Shown piece by piece: positions 25,616 through 34,139 of a DNA stretch of 64,000 bases. The stretch's first letter is position 1; every line of letters starts with the position of its first letter. The DNA is from CALCHA01 sp035548175 (GTDB taxonomy: Bacteria > Planctomycetota > Phycisphaerae > WQYP01): NCBI GenBank assembly GCA_035548175.1, contig DASZTO010000025.1, forward strand, positions 32,491 through 96,490. Direction: 5' to 3'. The notes under the pieces were generated by a model that worked only from the letters and a program-made list of their open reading frames with translations, searched no databases and had not been told where the DNA came from. The position numbers and the translations under genes are program-made.

Positions 25616-27403
25616 GTGAAAAATCTCGAAATCGCCAGCCTCTTCCAACGCACCGCCGACGTCCTCGCACTCCTCGACGGCGACTCGTTCCGCATCCTCG
25701 CCTACCGCAAAATCGCCCGCGTCCTCTCCGAGCTCCCCCACGCCGTCGAAAAACTCTCGCCCAAAGAACTCCAATCCCTCCCCGGCATCGGCAAGTCCTC
25801 CGCCCAGCGCATCGCAGAATACCTCTCCACCGGCAAAATCGCCGAGTTCGAAGACACCCTCGCCCAGGTCCCCGCCGGCGTCCTCGAAATGACCCACATC
25901 CCCTCCCTCGGCCCCAAGACCGCCGCACTCCTCTGGAAAGACGCCGGCATCACCACCATCGATGACCTCAAGGCCAGAATCGACAACGGCACGCTCCTCC
26001 ATCTCCCCGGCCTCGGCGAAAAAAAACTCAAAAAAATCCGCGCCAACCTCGACCACGTCCAAACTGCCGCCGGCCGCACCCGCCTCGGCGAAGCACTCCC
26101 CCTTGCCCAAACCCTCGTCGATTACCTCCGCCAAATCCCCGGCGTCCAGAAAGTCGCTTACTGCGGCTCTCTCCGCCGCGGCAAGGAAACCATCGGCGAC
26201 ATCGACATCGCCGTCGCCGCCGATCCCCAGCACGCCCAGGCCATCTCCGACGCCGTTACCAAGCACACCTTCGCCGCCTCCACCATCCAGGCCGGCCCCT
26301 CCAAAACCTCCATCCTCACCGGCCACGGCGTCCAGGTCGACGTCCGCACCGTCCCCCCAAAATCCTGGGGCGCCGCCCTCCAATACTTCACCGGCTCGCA
26401 GCACCACAACGTCAAACTCCGCCAGCTCGCCCTCAAAAAAGGCTACACCCTCAACGAATTCGCACTCAGCAAAATCAACCCCGACAAATCCGAAACCCCC
26501 CTCCCCAGCGAAACCGAAGAACAAATCTACAACGCCCTCGGCCTCGCCTGGATCCCCCCCGAACTCCGCGAAGACACCCACGAAATCGAAGAAGCCGCCA
26601 AACTCTTTTCAATCGGCAATCGGCAATCGACAATCGGCAGTCCCTTCGACCTCGTCACCATCGATCACATCCGCGGCGACCTCCACACCCACACCACCGC
26701 CTCCGACGGCTCCCACTCCATCGAAGAAATGGTCGCCGAAGCCAAACGCCGCGGCTTTGAATACCTCGCCATCACCGACCACTCCAAATCCCAGTTCCAG
26801 GCCAACGGCCTCAAGCCCGACCGCCTCCTCGACCACATCCAGAAAATCCACGCCGTCGCCAAAGAAGCCATCAAATCGGGCTTCCTCCTCCTCGCCGGCT
26901 CCGAAGTCGACATCCTCGCCGACGGCTCCCTCGATTACGAAGACGACCTCCTCGCCAAACTCGACTGGGTCGTCGCTTCCCCCCACGCCGCCCTCTCGCA
27001 AGACTCCGACGCCGCCACCGCCCGCATGGTCCGCGTCGCCGCCAACCCCTACGTCTGCGTCATCGGTCACCCCACCGGCCGCCTCATCCCCTCCCGCCGC
27101 GGCATCGAGCCCGACATGGAAAAAGTCATCTTCGCCGCCGCCCGCAACGGCATCGCGCTGGAGATCAACGCCAACACCCACCGCCTCGACCTCCGCGACA
27201 CGCACGCCCGCCTTGCCGTCAATGCCAACGTCCCGATCTGCATCGATACCGACGCCCACTCCTTCGCCGACTTCGACGAACTCCCCTGCGGCATCCTCAC
27301 CGCCCGCCGCGCCTGGGCCACCCCCGCCCACATCCTCAACACCCGCCCCCTCGAATCCCTCCAACAATGGCTCAAAGACCGCAAAGCGACGGCGGGGTGG
27401 TAA
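25616..27403 (+). CDS. polX: DNA polymerase X with PHP domain
   Basis: Family X repair polymerase fused to a PHP phosphoesterase, 595 aa. N-terminal helix-hairpin-helix 8-kDa domain (LPGIGKSSAQRIAEYL; LPGLGEKKLKKI), polymerase palm with the two catalytic Asp in GDIDIAV and the third in VQVDVRTV, then PHP motifs HTHTTASDGS, ITDHS, GSEVDI and DTDAH. The start is taken as GTG 25616 (VKNLEIASLFQ), which fits the family although the Shine-Dalgarno is weak. A heptamer repeat (26611-26638) inserts SIGNRQSTIGS between the polymerase and PHP domains. The open frame upstream of 25616 reads through repeats and is not coding. Confidence 0.93.
   Translation: MKNLEIASLFQRTADVLALLDGDSFRILAYRKIARVLSELPHAVEKLSPKELQSLPGIGKSSAQRIAEYLSTGKIAEFEDTLAQVPAGVLEMTHIPSLGPKTAALLWKDAGITTIDDLKARIDNGTLLHLPGLGEKKLKKIRANLDHVQTAAGRTRLGEALPLAQTLVDYLRQIPGVQKVAYCGSLRRGKETIGDIDIAVAADPQHAQAISDAVTKHTFAASTIQAGPSKTSILTGHGVQVDVRTVPPKSWGAALQYFTGSQHHNVKLRQLALKKGYTLNEFALSKINPDKSETPLPSETEEQIYNALGLAWIPPELREDTHEIEEAAKLFSIGNRQSTIGSPFDLVTIDHIRGDLHTHTTASDGSHSIEEMVAEAKRRGFEYLAITDHSKSQFQANGLKPDRLLDHIQKIHAVAKEAIKSGFLLLAGSEVDILADGSLDYEDDLLAKLDWVVASPHAALSQDSDAATARMVRVAANPYVCVIGHPTGRLIPSRRGIEPDMEKVIFAAARNGIALEINANTHRLDLRDTHARLAVNANVPICIDTDAHSFADFDELPCGILTARRAWATPAHILNTRPLESLQQWLKDRKATAGW
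26611..26638. repeat. In-frame heptamer tandem repeat in polX
   Basis: Four 7-bp units: AATCGGC, AATCGGC, AATCGAC, AATCGGC. Lies exactly in the linker between the polymerase and PHP domains and keeps the frame. Same unit as in the GH20 gene 9 kb away. Confidence 0.93.
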
Positions 27404-27427
27404 CGTTCGGTGTCCGGCACGCCGCCG

Positions 27428-27826
27428 TCAGGCTCTCCGCGCTTTGGCCATGACGCGCTCGTCTGTGCCCACGCTCTTTCGCATGTCCGCCACCGTCAGC
27501 ACCGCGAACGTTATCATCAGCACCATCCCGATGCCGCCGCTCAATATCCCCAGCACCATTTGCGTCGAATCACTCGCCATGGCCGCCTGCGACTGCGGGA
27601 ACAGCCCGGCCAAACAGACGGCCGTCAGCAATCCCACGGCGGGATGCGCCGCGTAATACCGAAATCCCCCCACCAGCATCACGACGAGCAACCCGATCCC
27701 CACCACGCTCCAGAACATTAACATATCGCCATTTTTGGAAAGAAGTATCCCATATCCGATTGCCGTCACCACTACAGGCACGGCCGCAATGCCCGCCGGA
27801 TGCACACTGCTTCGCTCGTCGCGCAT
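27428..27826 (-). CDS. Hypothetical membrane protein
   Basis: 132 aa with four predicted membrane segments (about residues 10-29, 36-55, 63-80 and 87-112) and a basic C-terminus. GGAGGT lies 7 bases upstream of the ATG, so translation is well supported. No family recognised. It is convergent with polX, whose stop is 25 bases away. Confidence 0.65.
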   Translation of the reverse strand: MRDERSSVHPAGIAAVPVVVTAIGYGILLSKNGDMLMFWSVVGIGLLVVMLVGGFRYYAAHPAVGLLTAVCLAGLFPQSQAAMASDSTQMVLGILSGGIGMVLMITFAVLTVADMRKSVGTDERVMAKARRA

Positions 27827-27993
27827 GTCCGCACCTCCAAAGGCCCCGCCTCATCCCGTCCACCACATTCTCCTGAGTAGCTCCCACCAGGGTCAACAAA
27901 ATTTCCCACGGCCGGGTGTAGTTCTCAATGCGGGTAAACTTCCGGGACGCCAGCGTGAGGGAGGGCAGGGGGAGGGTGGGTATACTGGAGGGC

Positions 27994-28233
27994 ATGAGTC
28001 CGACAGTTTTCAGACAGGGCCCGTATCGTTTCTTTTTCTTCTCAAGAGAAGAGCCTCGCCCGCATGTGCATGTTCAATGTGCCGACGGCGAAGCAAAATT
28101 TTGGATTACGCCCGCGGTCGCCTTGTCGGTCAATGTGGGATTGAGCAAGAAGCAGGTTTTGCAGCTAGAAAAGATCATTACGGAGCGCCGCGATGAAATC
28201 GACCAGGCGTGGCAACGCCATTTCCAAAGTTGA
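27994..28233 (+). CDS. DUF4160 domain protein
   Basis: 79 aa starting MSPTVFRQGPYRFFFFSREE with GGAGGG just upstream, then PHVHV, the DUF4160 signature, and FWITP. DUF4160 genes are usually paired with DUF2442 genes, as here; the pair overlaps by 41 bases. Toxin-antitoxin-like function has been suspected for such pairs but is unproven (inference). The upstream frame to 27928 lacks a ribosome site. Confidence 0.85.
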   Translation: MSPTVFRQGPYRFFFFSREEPRPHVHVQCADGEAKFWITPAVALSVNVGLSKKQVLQLEKIITERRDEIDQAWQRHFQS

Positions 28234-28525
28234 AGTTTCCCATATCTCGAAAAACGGGGTGTGGATCCTCATGGACGAACAGGAACACTTCCTGAGCTTT
28301 GAAAGCAATCCTTGGTTCGAAAACGCAACGGTGCGGCAGATTTTGGACGTGCGACTCCACGCCGGCCACCACCTGGAATGGCCGGAACTGGACGTCGATC
28401 TCGAACTTGAGGCGATCATGCATCCGGAGCGCTATCCGCTCCAAGCGCGTGTGACGCCGGCGCGTTCGCAGGCGGGCCGCGCCGGACTCAGGAACATCAC
28501 CAAATCCGGCACCACAAGCACTTGA
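28193..28525 (+). CDS. DUF2442 domain protein
   Basis: 110 aa. SHISKNGVWILMDEQEHFLSFESNPWF followed by HLEWPELDVDLELEAIMHPERYPL is the DUF2442 core (about residues 14-82). The last 25 residues are a basic extension. It overlaps the DUF4160 gene by 41 bases in another frame, so the two are co-translated. Its 3' end overlaps the convergent methyltransferase gene by 29 bases. Confidence 0.83.
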   Translation: MKSTRRGNAISKVEVSHISKNGVWILMDEQEHFLSFESNPWFENATVRQILDVRLHAGHHLEWPELDVDLELEAIMHPERYPLQARVTPARSQAGRAGLRNITKSGTTST

Positions 28526-29819
28526 GATATGCCGACTCCGGCGCTTCGGTCATCACCGGATGGTCTGCGCCGGGACCGGTCGATTGCAGCACCTGCACGC
28601 GCCGCCCGCTCGAGCGCGGCGCCCCTCGCAGCACCGAGAAAAACTCCTCCGGACTCAACAGCCCAGAGCACGAACAGGTCAGGAGCATCCCGCCGGGCTT
28701 CACGAGCGTTACCGCCAGCTTGTTCAGGTCGAAGTATTTCGCTCGGCCCTCGGTGAATTCTTCGCGCGAGGCGATCAATTTCGGCGGGTCCAGAACCACG
28801 ACATCAAACTGCTTCCCGTTCGCCTGCAACTGCCGCATGTATGGAAAAACATCCGAGTGCGCCGTGCTCAACACCGACCGCGCAACGTTATTCAAATTCG
28901 CATTCCGCTGCGCCAAAGCGATCGCATCCTCATCCAGATCGACGCACGTGACCGCCGCCGCCTTGCCAAGCGTCGCCGCATACACGCCGAAGCCGCCGGA
29001 ATAACAGCAAAGATCGAGCACCTCGGCCCCCGGCGTGAATTGCGTCAGGCGCAGGCGATTGTCGCGCTGATCGCAGAAGAAGCCGGTCTTGTGTCCGTGC
29101 GTGAGGTCAATCTGAAAACGCACGCCATTTTCCGTAATGATCGTCGACTGCCGATCCGCCCGCCGCGCCGCCACGGGCCCGGGCGATTCGCCCTCCATCA
29201 CGAACCCCTCCGCCCGTTGCACCCTCTCGTCCGCCCGCACCAGCACGCGCTCGACGCCAACATCCGCGAGCACCTTCCGCACCGCCGCGCGAATGGCCTC
29301 GGCGCGGCGGAACATCGGAAAGTTGAACACCTCCGCCACCGCCGTATCGCCAAGGCGATCGATGATCAGTCCGGGCAGGGCATCGCCCTCGGCATGCACG
29401 AGGCGATAAGCGTCGGCGATGGCATCGAGCTTGAGAACATCGCGCCGGAGCCGGGTCGCCGCGGCGATGCGCTCTTCCAGGAAGGACTCATCGAGCGGCG
29501 CGTCGTTGAAGGAGAGCATGCGCAGGCCGTACTGGGATTGCGTGGAAAGCAGCCCGGTGCCGAACCGCACGGCGTCGCGATCGTATACAGCTACGAGGTC
29601 GCCATTGCGCGCCGCTGGATCGGTGCGGCCGACCATTTTGCGGAAAATCGCCGGGTGATAAACCGCGTTGCGAAGCTGCACCCACGGCAGCGGTCCGGCA
29701 TGCGTGATGGGCATCATGCGGCCCGCGGAATCGGGCGCCCCGGCATCCCCGCGAGGACGCAGCGGCGCCTGCGGGCCGCTTGGCCGACCGGGTGAACGGC
29801 GAGAGAATCCATCGGCCAC
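28497..29819 (-). CDS. RlmI-like class I rRNA methyltransferase
   Basis: SAM-dependent 23S rRNA m5C-methyltransferase family (RlmI/YccW). PUA domain near the N-terminus (VQLRNAVYHPAIFRKMVGRTDP), central EEHD-like domain, then the methyltransferase with TGFFCDQRDNR, VLDLCCYSGGFG (SAM loop), DLDEDAI, VLDPPKL (catalytic DPPK) and LLTCSCSG (catalytic Cys region). Start choice: GTG at 29819 has GGAG 5 bases upstream; GTG 29849 and ATG 29717 are alternatives. About 30 residues before the PUA domain are basic and not conserved. Overlaps DUF2442 convergently; divergent from the PIN-TRAM gene. Confidence 0.86.
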   Translation of the reverse strand: MADGFSRRSPGRPSGPQAPLRPRGDAGAPDSAGRMMPITHAGPLPWVQLRNAVYHPAIFRKMVGRTDPAARNGDLVAVYDRDAVRFGTGLLSTQSQYGLRMLSFNDAPLDESFLEERIAAATRLRRDVLKLDAIADAYRLVHAEGDALPGLIIDRLGDTAVAEVFNFPMFRRAEAIRAAVRKVLADVGVERVLVRADERVQRAEGFVMEGESPGPVAARRADRQSTIITENGVRFQIDLTHGHKTGFFCDQRDNRLRLTQFTPGAEVLDLCCYSGGFGVYAATLGKAAAVTCVDLDEDAIALAQRNANLNNVARSVLSTAHSDVFPYMRQLQANGKQFDVVVLDPPKLIASREEFTEGRAKYFDLNKLAVTLVKPGGMLLTCSCSGLLSPEEFFSVLRGAPRSSGRRVQVLQSTGPGADHPVMTEAPESAYLKCLWCRIW

Positions 29820-29868
29820 GGCAACTCCACTGTACGACGAACCGGCCACGCGCCGGCACAGGAATGAT

Positions 29869-29874
29869 TATAAT
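29869..29874 (+). promoter_or_regulatory. TATAAT box upstream of the PIN-TRAM gene
   Basis: Perfect TATAAT 33 bases before the ATG at 29908. No clear -35 box. It lies within the divergent intergenic region shared with the RlmI-like gene. Confidence 0.35.
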
Positions 29875-29907
29875 GCCCGCCGGTGTCCTTCGTCTCACGG
29901 GGCCTCC

Positions 29908-31203
29908 ATGATCCACATCATCCGCATCATGTTCATCATCCTCGTCTCCATCGTGGCCACCGCCTATCTCTGGGCGACGCTCACCTACGTCCCGGGCGGC
30001 GCCGGGGGCGGCCCGCAGCAGGTGTCGATCGAGCAGTCCCATCCGGCGACTCTTCCGGGCTCGACGACTCATCCCGCGCTGCAGAAGCCGCCCTTGCCCG
30101 AGGCCAGCGAGCAACCTTTCAATTCAGTGCCCTACATGATGATGGTCTCGGCCGTGGTGATCGCGTTTTTGATCATCACCATGGATCTGTTGATCCGGAG
30201 AAAGAACCTGGCCGCGCTCTCGGGGTTGTTTTTCGGCCTGCTCGTGGGCGTGGTGGTATCGGTGGGGCTCTCTTATTTGATCGACTCGGCCACGCGGATT
30301 TTTCTTTCGGACGAACTGCGCGCCAATTATTCGCCGTTGATCGAAGGCACGAAGGTGTTGCTGGGCCTGATGTGCTGCTACCTGACGGTGTCGTTTATCC
30401 TCCAGACCAAGGACGATTTCCGGTTCATCATTCCTTATGTGGAATTCGCCCGGGCCACGCGCGGGCCGCGGCCGATGATCCTGGACACCTCCGTGATCAT
30501 CGACGGGCGCATCGCGGACATGGCTACCACGGGCTTGTTCGAGGCGCCGGTGATCGTGCCGCGGTTCGTGCTCAACGAGTTGCAGGTGGTGGCGGATTCG
30601 TCGGACAAGCTCAAGCGTTCGCGCGGGAGGCGGGGCTTGGACATTCTCGAAAAGCTCAAAGCGATGCCGAAGCTGGAACTGCGGTTCTGGGAGGGGACGC
30701 TGACGGATACGGCGGCCGAGGCGGAAGGGGTGGACCACAAGCTGGTGGCGCTGGCGCAGCAGGAAAACGCGCGGATCGTCACCAACGATTTCAATCTCAA
30801 CAAAGTGGCCAGCCTGCGGGGCGTGACGGTGATCAACATCAATTCGATCGCCGATGCGCTCAAGCCGGTGGCGCTGCCGGGCGAGACGATGAAGCTGCGG
30901 ATCGTGCGGCCGGGCGAAGGGCCGACGCAGGGCGTGGGATATCTGGAGGACGGCACGATGGTGGTGGTGGACGGGGCGCGGGACAAGGTGGGGCAGGATA
31001 TCGAGATTACGGTCACCAATGCCCTCCAGACGAATGCGGGGAAGATGATCTTCGGCAAAACCGATTCGACGGGGCATGCGCCGCCTTCGCCGCGGACGCC
31101 GCGCGGCGGGGGAGGAGGCGGGCCGCCGATCGCAAGTCCCGCGGCGGCGGGTGCGGCGGGCGGCAATGGCGGGGTGGGCGGGGCGGGTTCAGGAAAACAG
31201 TGA
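29908..31203 (+). CDS. PIN-TRAM domain membrane protein (YacL-like)
   Basis: Integral membrane protein with a cytoplasmic PIN nuclease-fold domain and a TRAM nucleic-acid-binding domain, like Bacillus YacL. Four membrane segments (about residues 5-25, 74-92, 100-125 and 145-165). The PIN domain begins MILDTSVIIDGRIADM and includes NELQVVAD and TNDFNLNKVA (acidic metal sites). The TRAM domain starts about residue 330. A Gly/Pro-rich tail ends the protein. YacL-type proteins are thought to act in RNA or ribosome handling; the role here is inferred. Overlaps the convergent helicase gene by 15 bases. Confidence 0.87.
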   Translation: MIHIIRIMFIILVSIVATAYLWATLTYVPGGAGGGPQQVSIEQSHPATLPGSTTHPALQKPPLPEASEQPFNSVPYMMMVSAVVIAFLIITMDLLIRRKNLAALSGLFFGLLVGVVVSVGLSYLIDSATRIFLSDELRANYSPLIEGTKVLLGLMCCYLTVSFILQTKDDFRFIIPYVEFARATRGPRPMILDTSVIIDGRIADMATTGLFEAPVIVPRFVLNELQVVADSSDKLKRSRGRRGLDILEKLKAMPKLELRFWEGTLTDTAAEAEGVDHKLVALAQQENARIVTNDFNLNKVASLRGVTVININSIADALKPVALPGETMKLRIVRPGEGPTQGVGYLEDGTMVVVDGARDKVGQDIEITVTNALQTNAGKMIFGKTDSTGHAPPSPRTPRGGGGGGPPIASPAAAGAAGGNGGVGGAGSGKQ

Positions 31204-33921
31204 GGCGGGGGCGGCGGCGGGGAGGATTTGGCTGGCGAGACGTCGCTGGACTTGCTGGTACATGGCGAGGAGAAAATCGGCGGTGTCGGCGAGTTGCAGT
31301 GTGTCACGTTTCCCCCCGCCGGCGGCGAAGAGGCCGAAGGCGAAGGGGGAAGGCGAGGGCAGATCGAGGAGGCGGAGGGAAGTGGCGGTGAGGGCGGCGA
31401 GAAATTCTTTGGCGGCGGGGGCGTTGAGCAGGTCGTGGGTGATGGTGCGGCGGGTTTCTTCGAGCAGCAGGTGATCGGGGTGATGCTCGCGCAGGGCGTC
31501 ATGAAGGCGCGTGGCGTAGGACTGGAGCTGGCCGATGTAGCGCCGGCGGCCGAACTTGTTTTGCAGGAGGGCGTGGGCGCGAATGGCGGTGTAGCGGAAC
31601 TGGGCGCGGAAAAGCTCGGAGGCGTCGATGGCGGCGGCGAGGTCTTCGTCGAAGTGGGCGGGGGCAAGCAGCGAGCGGATGAGGGTGCGGTCGGCGCGGC
31701 GGGCGGCGGAGGAGTTGGAGATCCAGACGGCGAAGGCGTAGTCATCGATGACGACGGTGGCGTTGTGGCCAGAGACGGGGTCCTCCGTGGAGGCGGTGCG
31801 GCCGAAGCGCTGGTGGATGCGGTAGGCGACGGCGCGGGCGAGGGCTTCGTTGGCGGCGCGGCCGATCATAGTGTGGAAGACGAGAACGACGGCGTCATCG
31901 TCGGGGACGCGTTCGACAAGGAGTTCGTCATTGGTGGGGATGTCGGCGTAGCGGAACTGGGCGTGGAGGAACTGGGCGGCGGATTTGGCGGTGGCGGTGT
32001 CGGCGGCGAACTGGCGGGTGAGCGTGCGGGCGATGGCGGATTCGCCGGCGGGGGCGATGGCGCGGACCTTGGCGCGGAAGTCGCGCATCTGGGCGGCGAG
32101 ACCGGGCTCCATGGCGAGGGTGCCGGAGTACCAGCGGGGGATGGTGGGGGTTTGGCCGGCGCATTCGGTGACGAAGACGGACATGGCTTTGGCGGAGTGG
32201 AACTGGACGCAGCGGCCGGCGAGGACGAAGCGGTCGCCGGGTTTGAGGATCTGGGCGAAGGCCTCTTCGATTTTGCCGATGGGGCCGCCGTTGTGGAGGC
32301 GGACGTGGACCTGGGTTTCCTGGGTGATGGTGCCGGCGTTCTGCGCGTAGAGGCCGGCGGTGGCGGGGCGTAGCGGGTGCAGCAGGCCGGAAGGTTCGAG
32401 GAAGAGTTTGGCGGGGAGGTGGGCGGTGTCGCGGAGTTGGGGGGTGGCGATGTAGTCGAGGACGCGGGTGAACTGGTCGCGGGTGAGGGTGCGGTAGGGG
32501 TAGGTGCGGCGGATGATGGCGAAGGCGTGGTCGGTGTGGATGCCGTGGGGTTTGTGCTGGAGGGCGAGGCCGATGAGATGCTGGGCGAGGACGTCGAGGG
32601 GGTTTTCGGGGATGTGGATCTGGTCGATGCGGCGGTGGCGCATGGCGTGTGCGGTGACGAGGGATTCGACGAGGTCTGCGGGGATGGTTGGGAGGAAGGT
32701 GCCTTTGGCGGTGGCGTCGAGGGAGTGTCCGGAGCGGCCGACGCGTTGGAGTCCGCGTGCGACGCCCTTGGGGGAATTGAGGAGGATGACGCGGTCGATG
32801 GCGCCGATGTCGATGCCGAGTTCGAGGGAGGTGGAGCAGACGACGGCGCGGAGTTGGCCAAGCTTGAGGCGGCGTTCGATATCGAGGCGGAGGTCGCGGT
32901 CGAGGGAGGAGTGGTGGGCTTCGATGTGGGCGGGGGCGATGATGTCGGTGGGGTTGGAGCCGTCGGGGGCGATGGGGTTGGCGGCGAAGCGTTTGCGGAG
33001 CTGGAAGGTGACGCGTTCGGTGGCGGCGCGGAGGTTGGTGAAGATGAGGGTGGTGCGGTGCCGGCGGATGGTGGATTCGAGGAGGTCGTAGACGTGCTTG
33101 TTGATCTGGGCGGTGGTGAGGAAGGGGGTGTTGGATTTGGCGAAGGGGGAAGCGATGGAGAGATCGAGGGGGCGGGGGAAGGAGGCGTCTGCGATGGCGC
33201 AGGGGCGGGGCGTCTCGTCGGGGGCGTTTCCGACGAGGAAGTGGGCGAGGCGGTCGAGAGGGGCGATGGTGGCGGAGAGGCCGATGCGTTGGGGGTCTGC
33301 GCCGCTGTGTGTGGTGGTGAGGTGGGAGAGGCGTTCGAGGGAGAGGGCGAGGTCGGTGCCTCGTTTGTTGGGGGCGAGTGCGTGGAGTTCGTCGATGATG
33401 ATGCGGCGGACGGAGCGGAGCAGGTCGCGCGTGCCGGGGGCGGCGAGGCAGAGGGCGAGGGATTCGGGGGTGGTGATGAGGATGTGCGGGGGGCGGCGGA
33501 GGAGAGCGGCGCGTTCTTTGGCGGGGGTGTCGCCGGTGCGTTGGGCGATGCGGATGGCTTGACCAGGTGAAGGGGTGTGTGCGGCGATTTCGGAAAGGGG
33601 GGTGGTGAGGTTTTTTTGGATGTCGGTGCCCAGCGCGCGAAGGGGGGAGATGTAGAGGGTGTCGATGGCGTCGGGGAGGGCATTGGCGGCGTGTCGGCGG
33701 AGGAGGTCGTCGAGGATGGCGATGAAGGCGCAGAGGGTTTTGCCGGTGCCGGTGGGGGCGCAGACGAGTACATTTTGGCCGGCGTGGAGGGCGGGGATGG
33801 CGAGGGCCTGGGGTGCGGAGAGGGATTTGAATCTGGCGGTCCACCAGGCGCGGACGGGGGGGGAGAGGAGGGCGAGGATTTGGTCTGGGGTGAGGGAAGG
33901 TTGGAGGAATTGGAAGTGCAC
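31189..33921 (-). CDS. Lhr-like DEAD/DEAH-box helicase
   Basis: Large superfamily 2 helicase of the Lhr core type, 910 aa. Walker A APTGTGKT (near residue 45), TPESLAL, DELH (Walker B), GLSATI, then SSLDRDLRLDIE, STSLELGIDIG and RVGRSGH. The C-terminal winged-helix and Lhr-specific domains follow (RWYSGTLAMEPGLAAQMRD). Lhr proteins unwind RNA:DNA and 3'-tailed DNA and act in repair. Start is GTG at 33921 (VHFQFLQ) with GGAG 5 bases upstream. The frame continues to 34044 through octamer repeats, which are not coding. A lone gene, without a linked nuclease or ligase. Confidence 0.9.
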   Translation of the reverse strand: MHFQFLQPSLTPDQILALLSPPVRAWWTARFKSLSAPQALAIPALHAGQNVLVCAPTGTGKTLCAFIAILDDLLRRHAANALPDAIDTLYISPLRALGTDIQKNLTTPLSEIAAHTPSPGQAIRIAQRTGDTPAKERAALLRRPPHILITTPESLALCLAAPGTRDLLRSVRRIIIDELHALAPNKRGTDLALSLERLSHLTTTHSGADPQRIGLSATIAPLDRLAHFLVGNAPDETPRPCAIADASFPRPLDLSIASPFAKSNTPFLTTAQINKHVYDLLESTIRRHRTTLIFTNLRAATERVTFQLRKRFAANPIAPDGSNPTDIIAPAHIEAHHSSLDRDLRLDIERRLKLGQLRAVVCSTSLELGIDIGAIDRVILLNSPKGVARGLQRVGRSGHSLDATAKGTFLPTIPADLVESLVTAHAMRHRRIDQIHIPENPLDVLAQHLIGLALQHKPHGIHTDHAFAIIRRTYPYRTLTRDQFTRVLDYIATPQLRDTAHLPAKLFLEPSGLLHPLRPATAGLYAQNAGTITQETQVHVRLHNGGPIGKIEEAFAQILKPGDRFVLAGRCVQFHSAKAMSVFVTECAGQTPTIPRWYSGTLAMEPGLAAQMRDFRAKVRAIAPAGESAIARTLTRQFAADTATAKSAAQFLHAQFRYADIPTNDELLVERVPDDDAVVLVFHTMIGRAANEALARAVAYRIHQRFGRTASTEDPVSGHNATVVIDDYAFAVWISNSSAARRADRTLIRSLLAPAHFDEDLAAAIDASELFRAQFRYTAIRAHALLQNKFGRRRYIGQLQSYATRLHDALREHHPDHLLLEETRRTITHDLLNAPAAKEFLAALTATSLRLLDLPSPSPFAFGLFAAGGGKRDTLQLADTADFLLAMYQQVQRRLASQILPAAAPASLFS

Positions 33922-34002
33922 GAGCGCTCCGTCGCTGTGGCGGTGAGGGGGCAGGCCGTTGCCAGGGGCAGTATAGCGAGGCGGGGGCGAGGGGGCGAAG
34001 GG

Positions 34003-34066
34003 GAGGGGACGAGGGGACAAGGAGACAAGGAGACAAGGGGACACGGAGACGAGGGGACAAGGGGGC
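34003..34066. repeat. Octamer tandem repeat AAGGAGAC/GAGGGGAC
   Basis: Eight consecutive 8-bp units such as GAGGGGAC, AAGGAGAC, AAGGGGAC and ACGGAGAC in the gap upstream of the Lhr-like gene. Complementary to the octamer array at 24148-24219. Confidence 0.9.
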
Positions 34067-34139
34067 GGGATGGGATGGAGGAAGTCAAGGGGAAAATTTG
34101 CGGGTGATTCGGGCGGTGCTGTCGGCGTCGTGGAAAGGG

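Noticed and set aside
28000..30000. Replication origin
   Set aside because: No dnaA, dnaN, DnaA-box cluster or AT-rich unwinding region recognised; only the skew change remains.
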